Assembly (NCBI GenBank): GCA_013298325.1
Contig: JAAFHJ010000116.1
Span: 1-10,486 of the forward strand
Length of the DNA stretch: 10,486 nt
Reading direction: 5' to 3'
Source: Myxococcales bacterium
GTDB lineage: Bacteria; Myxococcota_A; Polyangia; Polyangiales; Polyangiaceae
This document shows, piece by piece, positions 1 to 6,334 of this stretch. How positions within the stretch are numbered: position 1 is the stretch's first letter; each line of letters starts with the position of its first letter. The notes beneath the pieces are model-generated. The model saw only the letters and a program-made list of their open reading frames with translations, made no database searches and was not told where the DNA came from. Made by a program: the position numbers and the translations under genes.

Positions 1-462
1 TGTGCAGCTATGGGCGTCCCGTTGGTCGTAAACGATCGCCCCGATTTAGCAGAGGAATTTGGCGCGCCCTTCGTGCACGTCGGCCAAGGGGACGCGTCGC
101 TCAAAGACGTCCGTCGCCGCTATCCTGGCCTCCGCGTGGGGGTCTCGACGCACACCGAAGAGCAGGCCGAGGCGGCGCTCCTCCTCCGACCCGACTACCT
201 CGCCTTCGGACCTGTGTACGCTACATCTACCAAAGAGAACGCCGAGCCTGCCGTGGGCCTTGAGCGCCTTGCGAAGGTCGCGGAACGTTCGGAATCCCTT
301 GGAATTCCGCTCTGCGCGATCGGAGGGATCGACGCCCGAAAGTTCCCGTACGTTGCCAAGCACGCGCCGTTGATCGCGCTTGTCGGCGCCCTTGTCGGCA
401 AGACACCTGCAGAGTGCACGGAGCGTGCGCGGCAGTTTTCGTTGATGCTGGAGCGGCCGTGA
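1..462 (+). CDS. thiE: thiamine phosphate synthase (3' part)
   Basis: ThiE joins the pyrimidine HMP-PP and the thiazole phosphate to give thiamine phosphate in the cytosol. The reading frame is open from base 1, and the first Met (base 10) lies inside the conserved core. The gene therefore begins upstream of the window, with perhaps 60-70 residues missing. Family motifs appear in order, numbered from the first codon: NDR (11-13), HVGQGD (26-31), GVSTHT (47-52), the phosphate/pyrophosphate-binding GPVYATSTK (70-78) and AIGGI (106-110). These are the expected landmarks of the ThiE TIM barrel. The TGA stop at 460-462 overlaps the GTG start of the next gene, which suggests translational coupling. 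No other thiamine gene is visible here. Identification is firm; only the N-terminus is unknown. Confidence 0.93.
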   Translation, partial: CAAMGVPLVVNDRPDLAEEFGAPFVHVGQGDASLKDVRRRYPGLRVGVSTHTEEQAEAALLLRPDYLAFGPVYATSTKENAEPAVGLERLAKVAERSESLGIPLCAIGGIDARKFPYVAKHAPLIALVGALVGKTPAECTERARQFSLMLERP

Positions 463-1082
463 GTCTGCTCGCCATCGCCGGCCTCACGGCGCTCGGCGCG
501 GCGCTTGGTCGGTTGGTCTACGGTCGTCTTTCCGCGTCGCCGCCCCCCAAGGAGACTGCGGCATCGGTCGTTGCTGCAGCGGCACTTCCGAAGGCAAAGG
601 TGGACGGATTTCCGACCGAATTGTTTGCCGCAAAGCCGGGGGACGTTGTGCTCCGAGGAAACGAGGAGGCGTGGCTTGCCGGCGCCTGGATCCTCGAAGA
701 GGGGCGCGGCAGAGACGCCCGTGCGGTCTTCGCCGTCTTTTTCGCGCCGGAAGCAGGGAAAGACGTTCTTGTTGTGTTAAGCGGCGATTCTTCCAAGGAA
801 ATTCTTTGGTTGGATCTCCCGGTTCCTATGGATGGGGTCCCGCCCTCGACGTTGGAAATCGACGATATTCGGTTTGAGCGCTTGCGAAAAAGACCCTTTG
901 GTGTTCGCCGTTTCGGTGCGGCCCCGGAGGCGCCCGAAGAAGGGACGCTTGTCGAGTTTTCGGGGCCGGTAGGCGAGCGGCTTTGGGCGTTTGTTGCGCC
1001 AGGCCACACGCGTGCTGGGCGTGGCGTTTCGCTCGCCGAAGGCATGTATGATCTCCTCGGCGGGGACGCAGCGGCGTCATGA
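459..1082 (+). CDS. hypothetical membrane-anchored protein, 207 aa
   Basis: I do not recognise this protein with certainty. I chose the GTG at 459 because it overlaps the thiE stop as GTGA and has GGAG five bases upstream. An ATG at 414 would add 15 residues lying wholly within thiE. Residues 3-20 form one hydrophobic segment, followed by a short Pro/Ala-rich linker to about residue 45. The rest is a soluble, mainly beta-looking domain containing PGDVVLRG (60-67), W72, W77 and a WLDLPVP stretch (117-123), and ending in EGMYDLLGG. The paired W/GD pattern is faintly like DUF4178 domains, but I give that only weak weight. The likely topology is an N-terminal anchor with the domain on one face of the inner membrane. 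It overlaps the following membrane-protein gene by 4 nt (ATGA), so the two products probably work together. Confidence 0.75.
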   Translation: MSLLAIAGLTALGAALGRLVYGRLSASPPPKETAASVVAAAALPKAKVDGFPTELFAAKPGDVVLRGNEEAWLAGAWILEEGRGRDARAVFAVFFAPEAGKDVLVVLSGDSSKEILWLDLPVPMDGVPPSTLEIDDIRFERLRKRPFGVRRFGAAPEAPEEGTLVEFSGPVGERLWAFVAPGHTRAGRGVSLAEGMYDLLGGDAAAS

Positions 1083-2362
1083 CGGCCGACGGAAGCCGAA
1101 AGCTCCGCGCCCTGGTGACCGCGCCGCTTCTGGATGAACGCGACGCTGCCCGTGGGATTTACGGCCATGTCCGCGGGCGTCGGGCGCTACCGCCGTCGCC
1201 GGTGAGCGGCGGTCGGCGCCTTACCTACGGATTTTTACTGCCCTTTCATCTGTTTGCCCGGGTCGTCACGGTGCCGGAGCTGCGCCGCGCCGCGGGCCGC
1301 CTCTTCCTCGCCCGGGCGCTCTTTGTCGTCCTATTCACCGCCGTCGGAATGCTCGCGGTCGGCTTCACCGAAGACCGCCCACCGGCCGAGTCGTCGGACA
1401 TCGTCGTCGAGCGTGGTGGCATCCATCTTCGCGGGAGCGAAAAGGACCTCAAAAAGGCGGTGAAGGCGCTCCGCGACGAGAATGCGCGTGAAGCGGCCGA
1501 AGGGGACCGTATCGAGGCGGCGGTCGGGGCGGTCGTCGCTGACGCCGTTGAGCGGGAAGCGGCCACCGCGCCGGTCATCGCACCGGCCGTCTCCTGGAAA
1601 AAGCGCCTGGCAACGCTTCTCGCGTTCCTGGGGGCCGCCGAATGGATTGCGATCGCGTTTACACGCGATTTTGACGATCTCGTCTCTCACGAACTTTCGC
1701 TCGACGCCGGCATCCTCCCCGAAGGCGAGCGACCGTCCCCGCGCTTGCGATTTTCGCCGTCCTGGTTGTGGAAAAAATACAAACGTAAGTTCCGCGGAAT
1801 TTTGCTCTTCGGTATCGGAGCGCTTCCGCTGGCGCTTGCGGTGGCCTTTGGGCGTTTCGGGTGGCTTTCAAACACGCTCTTCGCGCTCTGGGGCTTCTAT
1901 TGGAGCGCTGTCTTTGTCGCCGCCAAGAACGCGCACGCGTGGGCCGACGACGGCCGCGCGTCCCCACCGTGGTTCCTCCGCCCCTTCGAGCCGATGCCGA
2001 AACAATTCGTGTTCGCTCCGGTGCGCGGGTACCTCCGCCTTGCCCATCGGGTCACGAAATCGGTCCATGGCCCCTGCCAAGCCTTCGAGCGCAGCCCTCT
2101 GCCTTTTGTCGGGTTGGCGCTCTTTCGGCTGCTCCTTGCGCCCCCCTTCTTCTACCTCATCTTCCGCCCGATCATGCCGGTCGCCGCGGGGCGAATCCTT
2201 GCCGACAACGATGCGGAAGCTCGCTTTTTCGCGCGTGAAACGGCGATGGAGCCTGCCGCTCTCGCCGAACCGCTACCCGCGGAGTTCGAGGAAGAGCGCT
2301 TCGACGGTCAGTTGGGGGGAGGCGTTCCGGTCGAGTTCGCGCGTGGCGCGAAGGACGCGTGA
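1079..2362 (+). CDS. hypothetical multi-pass membrane protein, 427 aa
   Basis: The family is unrecognised. The ATG at 1079 sits in an ATGA overlap with the preceding gene; only a distant GGGGA acts as a possible ribosome site, in keeping with coupling. Hydrophobic segments lie near residues 74-96, 177-195, 238-258, 262-283 and 343-363, so about five membrane spans. Between spans 1 and 2 is a charged, helix-prone region (about 115-165) with many Lys/Glu/Arg residues that could form a coiled coil. A basic Trp/Lys cluster (229-239) precedes span 3. The C-terminal tail after span 5 is acidic. The last 30 codons run antisense to the 3' end of holB. Length, frame quality and coupling support a real gene. 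No catalytic motif is visible, and function cannot be inferred beyond a shared role with the 207-aa anchor protein. Confidence 0.8.
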   Translation: MTADGSRKLRALVTAPLLDERDAARGIYGHVRGRRALPPSPVSGGRRLTYGFLLPFHLFARVVTVPELRRAAGRLFLARALFVVLFTAVGMLAVGFTEDRPPAESSDIVVERGGIHLRGSEKDLKKAVKALRDENAREAAEGDRIEAAVGAVVADAVEREAATAPVIAPAVSWKKRLATLLAFLGAAEWIAIAFTRDFDDLVSHELSLDAGILPEGERPSPRLRFSPSWLWKKYKRKFRGILLFGIGALPLALAVAFGRFGWLSNTLFALWGFYWSAVFVAAKNAHAWADDGRASPPWFLRPFEPMPKQFVFAPVRGYLRLAHRVTKSVHGPCQAFERSPLPFVGLALFRLLLAPPFFYLIFRPIMPVAAGRILADNDAEARFFARETAMEPAALAEPLPAEFEEERFDGQLGGGVPVEFARGAKDA

Positions 2363-3322
2363 AAAACAGACCGAGGCCCGGTCGGCAGCGTCCCCCTCGC
2401 CGGCGAGCGCCGCCGAACGCCCCTCTTCCGCAAACGCAATCGCGAGCGCATCGAGGAGCACAGCAAGCTCGGCTTTTTCCTTCTTCCCCTCTTCGGCAAT
2501 CGCGAGAGCCGGGAGAATGGAGTTCTGACGGAGGGCGTCGCGCGCACGAGCAACAAATTCGTCACGCGTCGCGGTTGCGGCGGGGTCGCCGAGTTGCCTC
2601 GCTCGCGCAAGAGAGCCCTCGGAACGCGCGGAAAGTCGAAGGGCGTCCTCCTTTGACTTGCCTTCCTTTTCGAGAATAAGCGCGACTGTTGCGGCCGGAA
2701 GTGGCGCAAAACGGAGGCGCTGTGTGCGCGAACGAATCGTCGGCAAAAGGCGATCGGGGACCGACGAAAGCAGCAAAAAATGGACGCGATTTCCAGGCTC
2801 TTCCAGCGTCTTCAAAAGCGCATTTGCCGCGGAGATCCCGAGTTCTTCTGCGCGGCGGATGATGAAGACCTTCGCCCGCCCTTCGTGGGGGCCGAATGCG
2901 GCGCGCGCGAGGACGAGCGTCCGGACTTGATCGACGGAAATATCTTGGGTTTCTGGCGTTCGCCGGCCGATTTGGGAAGCCTCGTACAGGCCGCGCTCGA
3001 GGACGACGAGGTCGGGATGGACGGGGCGCTTTTCGCCGGGGCGGAGCAGCGACCGGGTGCAGGCGCTGCAGGTGCCACACGCTTCGGTCGTCGGAAAGAC
3101 GGTCGGCGGCTCGGGCCCGAACAGTCCGCGCGCCCCTTCGACGGTCGTCCCTCGCCGCTCGCACAGCAAGGCTTGCGCGAGGCCGAAAGCGGCCATTTCC
3201 TTCCCGACGCCGTCTGGTCCGTCGAAAACGTATGCATGATGCACCTTATCGACGGCAAGCGCACGACGCAGAGTGGCCACGGCCGGTTCTTGGCCGAGAA
3301 GCGTATCGAGGAGGCCGGGCAT
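2273..3322 (-). CDS. holB: DNA polymerase III subunit delta'
   Basis: Delta' is the stator subunit of the clamp loader, which opens and loads the beta sliding clamp at primed DNA. The 349-aa product has the usual length and order: an N-terminal AAA+ module starting at LLGQEPAV, a P-loop-like GPDGVGKE (35-42), a zinc site made of C54 or a nearby residue with C82/C85/C88, and the hallmark ANALLKTLEEP (166-176). SRTQ (198-201) stands where the SRC motif is expected. The C-terminal collar helices end in a typical SPQLTVEALFLEL. The P-loop Lys is followed by Glu rather than Ser/Thr, and the Walker B acid is replaced by Arg (IIRR, 154-157). It is therefore probably not an ATPase, as is usual for delta'. 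It starts at ATG 3320-3322 with no clear Shine-Dalgarno and stands alone on this strand. Confidence 0.93.
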   Translation of the reverse strand: MPGLLDTLLGQEPAVATLRRALAVDKVHHAYVFDGPDGVGKEMAAFGLAQALLCERRGTTVEGARGLFGPEPPTVFPTTEACGTCSACTRSLLRPGEKRPVHPDLVVLERGLYEASQIGRRTPETQDISVDQVRTLVLARAAFGPHEGRAKVFIIRRAEELGISAANALLKTLEEPGNRVHFLLLSSVPDRLLPTIRSRTQRLRFAPLPAATVALILEKEGKSKEDALRLSARSEGSLARARQLGDPAATATRDEFVARARDALRQNSILPALAIAEEGKKEKAELAVLLDALAIAFAEEGRSAALAGEGDAADRASVCFSRVLRATRELDRNASPQLTVEALFLELRG

Positions 3323-3399
3323 GGGGCGTCGTGCTAGCGCATTTTTCAGGCCGCCTGGTGCAATCCGCCCAGGCCCGGTGACGGCCGCTGCTTGAGTCG
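3323..3399. promoter_or_regulatory. divergent intergenic region, holB / 138-aa gene
   Basis: These 77 bases separate two divergent starts and must hold the upstream signals of both genes, unless either is transcribed from further away. I see no convincing -35/-10 pair. A weak inverted repeat, GCCTGG at 3353-3358 and CCAGGC at 3369-3374, has a 6-bp stem and 10-nt loop with no T-run, so it is not an intrinsic terminator. An operator role is only a possibility. Confidence 0.3.
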
Positions 3400-3816
3400 A
3401 TGAACTTTTCGCTACTCGCCCATATTCATGGCCATTTCGGCGTATTGGCTGCCGCTGCGCTCGTTCATCCCGCGCTGCTCCTCCGGACTCCCCGCCGCGC
3501 TGTTGGCGTCTCGTGGGGGGCTGCAGTCCTCGCCGCCGTCGCCTTCGGTGGTGGCCTGTTCATCTATCCCGACTACCGAAGGACGGTGCGGCGCTCTCTC
3601 TTCGCTGCCCACCCGGCGCTCGGTTGGGCCTTCGAACGGAAAGAGCACCTTGCGGTCGCCGTCGTTGCGCTAGCCGTTGCCGGAGCGCTGCTTCAGAGCG
3701 GGGCCGGGGATGGCTCCGAGGCGCGCCTCCGCGCTGCCGCCCAGCGCGCCTTCGCGGTCGCCGCGCTCCTCGCTTGGGTCGTCGTCGCGCTCGGCGTCGC
3801 AGTCGCGGCGGCGTGA
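3400..3816 (+). CDS. small integral membrane protein, 138 aa, unknown function
   Basis: The family is unnamed to me. Four hydrophobic segments (about 4-28, 36-56, 82-99 and 115-138) fill most of the protein, leaving a short polar loop between spans 2 and 3. That loop and its edges carry YPDYRRTVRR (56-65) and FERKEHLA (78-85), strongly non-random charged motifs at a membrane interface. The first span is His-rich (H8, H10, H12, H23). With H83 at the start of span 3, a metal or haem site is conceivable but unproven. The start is the ATG at 3400; no strong ribosome site precedes it. The TGA at 3814-3816 leaves one base before the stop of the convergent phospholipase D-like gene, with no terminator hairpin between them. 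The coding frame looks genuine and function is unknown. Confidence 0.72.
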   Translation: MNFSLLAHIHGHFGVLAAAALVHPALLLRTPRRAVGVSWGAAVLAAVAFGGGLFIYPDYRRTVRRSLFAAHPALGWAFERKEHLAVAVVALAVAGALLQSGAGDGSEARLRAAAQRAFAVAALLAWVVVALGVAVAAA

Positions 3817-3817
3817 T

Positions 3818-5446
3818 TCAGCGGCAGCGCGTGTCGACGTAGGTCGTCGGTCGCGCGTACTTTAGGAGCGGCGTCCAATAGCTCTTCGTGAGTTCACCAG
3901 AGGCGAGCGAATCGTCAATAATGACGCCAAATTCCGCGAGGTTCGCCTTGTAGATATTTTGCGATCCGACGTAGAACGCACGGTCGTCGACGAAGACGTT
4001 TTTGGCGTGGTTTGCTTGGGGCGTCCCGCTGGCCCACGCGGCGTTCGCCGACGAACGGAAGTACATGACCCGAAGGTGCTTGCAGAGTGCACTCGTCGGC
4101 TCCGTCCCCGATTGTCCGGCCTGCGTAGCGACGGCACGCGTGTGCGCGACGTTCCACACGTCGCCGATCGTAAACCCATTGAAATAGCTGTTTGCGAGGC
4201 TCGCGGAGGCCCCCGCATATGCCCCTTCGTTCGAAACGACGATATCGATGTCAACCCCGCGAATTGCTGCGCGGTTTATGGCGTCGAAGACGTCGTAGTT
4301 CCACGACCCGAGCGTCAAGCCCGCCCGCTTGATCGGGGCGACGTCCTGTTGGGAAACTTTGACGTTCCCTTTGGCTGCATCAATCAGAGCAACGAGGGCG
4401 TCGTCACCCGGATTTTCACCACGATTTCCGAGGCGTCCGACGGAGATCACGCGCTTCGAACCGGTCCCCTTGGCCGCCGGGACCCGCGCCGCGAAAGAGG
4501 GGAGGCATCGATCGCCGCCTTCCGGATAGGCGGCCGTTGTGTTCGGCGTGTTGCAAATGCCGTCCCAAAGGGTATCGACAAAGAGGGCTGCAGCGCGCGC
4601 CGTAGAGCCGTGAACGGCGATATTCAAATCGTGAACGGGACTCCCCTCGAGGTAGTGGGGCGTCCACATATTCATGCCGCCCGTAAATACCTTTTCACCG
4701 TCGATTGTGACAATCTTCGCGTGGTTCCAGGTCGTAGGGCCCGTGTTGTAGCTCCCTACAACGAACTGAAATTGCGGATTTTTTACGTCGCGTGCGAGGT
4801 TGCGGAGCGTTTCGCTCACGTTCAGGTAGCCGCCGGGAAACGACCCGAAAATGTAACGAACCGTCGGTGGGGTGGCGCGCTCCGAAAGGCGTGTTGTTGC
4901 GTTTCGGAGCATTGCCTCGAAGCGCCCATCGGGCCCCGTGAGCGAACTCACATCGACCGATTGTTTCGCGGAGACAATCGTGTCGTAGAGCGTGTCGAGG
5001 ATTCCATCGCTCGGGCCGACGCATAGCCGTCGGGGTGCATCCCCTTCGTGGGCCACCGTCGCGCGAAGCGTCGCGCAGGAGGAACCGTCGCAGTCGGCAT
5101 TGGTGGTGCAAGTTCGAAGGGCAAAGTCGCCGTCGCAGCTGCTCCCCGTGCAGGTCGGCGCCGCGGGAAGATTGCTTGAACCCCATGTGTTTACAGCAGG
5201 AATCTGTTGGAGCCAATCGGCGTCGAAGCGGGCATCGTTGCTGTCGCTCCAGGTGACTCCCTCTTCCTTCGCATGCTCCGCGCGGAGGCGCGCGACGACG
5301 GCGGTTCCGACGTAGCTCCCACCACCGGTCAGTTCGTCGCCCGCTTCGCTCGTCCCTTCGCCGTCGGCGGAGCAGGCGGCGAGCGGCGCAACGGAGAGCA
5401 TCGCAAACGCGACGAAAAACAGCGAGGAGGCGGAGCGAAGACGCAC
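3818..5446 (-). CDS. phospholipase D-superfamily lipoprotein, 542 aa
   Basis: Two complete HKD motifs identify the fold. The first is NHAKIVTIDG with H242, K244, D249 and G256/G257; the second is NHAKNVFVDD with H480, K482, D487 and G494/S495. Each is followed by an Asn at the expected place (N259, N497). The two His residues normally form the phosphodiesterase centre, acting on phospholipid headgroups or other phosphodiesters; the substrate cannot be told here. The N-terminus is a lipoprotein signal, with a hydrophobic stretch 8-22 and lipobox LAAC whose Cys is residue 25. The mature protein is therefore lipid-anchored outside the cytoplasm; Ser at +2 does not suggest inner-membrane retention. 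Residues 99-142 are Cys-rich (C99, C104, C113, C119, C124, C142), suggesting disulfides. The start is GTG (5444-5446) with a weak AGG upstream. A terminator separates it from the gene behind it, so it is probably its own transcript. Confidence 0.9.
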   Translation of the reverse strand: MRLRSASSLFFVAFAMLSVAPLAACSADGEGTSEAGDELTGGGSYVGTAVVARLRAEHAKEEGVTWSDSNDARFDADWLQQIPAVNTWGSSNLPAAPTCTGSSCDGDFALRTCTTNADCDGSSCATLRATVAHEGDAPRRLCVGPSDGILDTLYDTIVSAKQSVDVSSLTGPDGRFEAMLRNATTRLSERATPPTVRYIFGSFPGGYLNVSETLRNLARDVKNPQFQFVVGSYNTGPTTWNHAKIVTIDGEKVFTGGMNMWTPHYLEGSPVHDLNIAVHGSTARAAALFVDTLWDGICNTPNTTAAYPEGGDRCLPSFAARVPAAKGTGSKRVISVGRLGNRGENPGDDALVALIDAAKGNVKVSQQDVAPIKRAGLTLGSWNYDVFDAINRAAIRGVDIDIVVSNEGAYAGASASLANSYFNGFTIGDVWNVAHTRAVATQAGQSGTEPTSALCKHLRVMYFRSSANAAWASGTPQANHAKNVFVDDRAFYVGSQNIYKANLAEFGVIIDDSLASGELTKSYWTPLLKYARPTTYVDTRCR

Positions 5447-5502
5447 GCCGCGAACCTACGTCGAGCGCGAGGCGGGGCGCCCGACAATTCGCGAGGAATC
5501 GA

Positions 5503-5537
5503 CAAAAAAATCCCCCGTGCGGAGACCGCACAGGGGA
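5503..5537 (-). terminator. Rho-independent terminator after the hbd-hydratase operon
   Basis: Read on the minus strand, a hairpin runs from 5537 down to 5511. GTGCGG/CCGCAC arms (5526-5531 and 5517-5522) close a 3-nt loop at 5523-5525. One mismatch (5532/5516) then separates four further G-C pairs, and a final A-T pair extends the stem. The stem is followed directly by seven T residues (A-run 5504-5510 on the plus strand). It lies about 20 nt beyond the hydratase stop codon, the right place to end that operon. It also isolates the phospholipase D-like gene downstream. The plus strand has no T-run after the stem, so it acts in one direction only. Confidence 0.9.
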
Positions 5538-5557
5538 GCGAGACGGCGCTTCTGCGA

Positions 5558-6334
5558 TCAGCGACCGACGAAGTTTGCCGGGCGCTTTCCGAGGAAGGCT
5601 GCCATGCCTTCGCGCTGGTCTTCAGAACCGAAAAGTGCTGCGAATGCTTGGACTTCCAACTCGTTGGCCGTCGGAAGCGGGACGTCGAGCCCCCGGAGCA
5701 GCACGCGCTTGGCCTGAGCGACGGCGAGAGGCCCCTTTGTCGCGATCTTTGCAGCGATTTCTTTCACTTTTCCGAGGAGTTCCTCGGGGGCGTGGATGCC
5801 GTTCACGAGGCCGATGCGCAGCGCTTCCTCGGCGCCGATCACGTCGCCGGTGAAGCAGAGTTCCCGGGCGCGCCCAATACCGACGCGGCGCGCGAGGCGG
5901 TTGGTACCGCCAAAGCCCGGAATCACGCCGAGGTTGACCTCGGGCTGGCCGAACTTCGCCTTCGTGCTCGCATGGATGAAGTCGCAGGCGAGCGCCATTT
6001 CGCAGCCACCGCCGAGGGCGAAGCCGTTGACGGCGGCGATGACCGGGATCGCAAGCGTCTCCATTTGCGCGCCGACCGCGTGGCCAAGCTCGCCAAATGC
6101 CTTCGCTTCCGGCCCGGTCATCGTGCTCATCGCGGCGATGTCGGCGCCGGCCGCGAAGGCCTTGTCGCCGGCACCGGTGACGATGAGGGCGCGCAGGTCT
6201 TTGTCGCGGCGGACCTCGGCGAGCACGCGGTGAAGTTCGCCGACGAGTTCCGCATTGAGCGCATTGAGTTTGTCCGGGCGATTCAGCGTAATCGTCCCGA
6301 CGAAACCCTCTTTTTCAAAAAGAACGGTGCTCAT
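5558..6334 (-). CDS. enoyl-CoA hydratase (crotonase family), 258 aa
   Basis: It hydrates trans-2-enoyl-CoA, such as crotonyl-CoA, to the 3-hydroxyacyl-CoA; the reverse direction is also possible. The length is standard. The oxyanion-hole regions AFAAGADIAAM (59-69) and FALGGGCE (105-112) are present. Both catalytic glutamates are in place: E112 in GGGCEMALACD and E132 in FGQPEVNLGVIPG. This marks a true hydratase rather than one of the many crotonase homologues lacking one Glu. The C-terminus (FLGKRPANF) is also family-typical. The start is the ATG at 6332-6334, overlapping the hbd stop as ATGA with a G-rich ribosome-site-like run four bases upstream. The open frame continues further 5' only as a shadow of hbd. 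It is the second gene of a two-gene operon and could be called crt or fadB-like, but the chain-length preference is not visible. Confidence 0.95.
   Translation of the reverse strand: MSTVLFEKEGFVGTITLNRPDKLNALNAELVGELHRVLAEVRRDKDLRALIVTGAGDKAFAAGADIAAMSTMTGPEAKAFGELGHAVGAQMETLAIPVIAAVNGFALGGGCEMALACDFIHASTKAKFGQPEVNLGVIPGFGGTNRLARRVGIGRARELCFTGDVIGAEEALRIGLVNGIHAPEELLGKVKEIAAKIATKGPLAVAQAKRVLLRGLDVPLPTANELEVQAFAALFGSEDQREGMAAFLGKRPANFVGR

Noticed and set aside
3353..3374. 6-bp inverted repeat upstream of the 138-aa gene as a terminator or operator
   Set aside because: The stem is short, the loop is 10 nt, there is no T-run and no second copy, so it is not supported as a functional site.
3959..5026. 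355-aa open frame on the plus strand opposite the PLD gene
   Set aside because: It is antisense to a gene with two intact HKD motifs and a lipobox; its own translation is Arg/Val-rich with no motif, typical of a shadow frame in GC-rich DNA.
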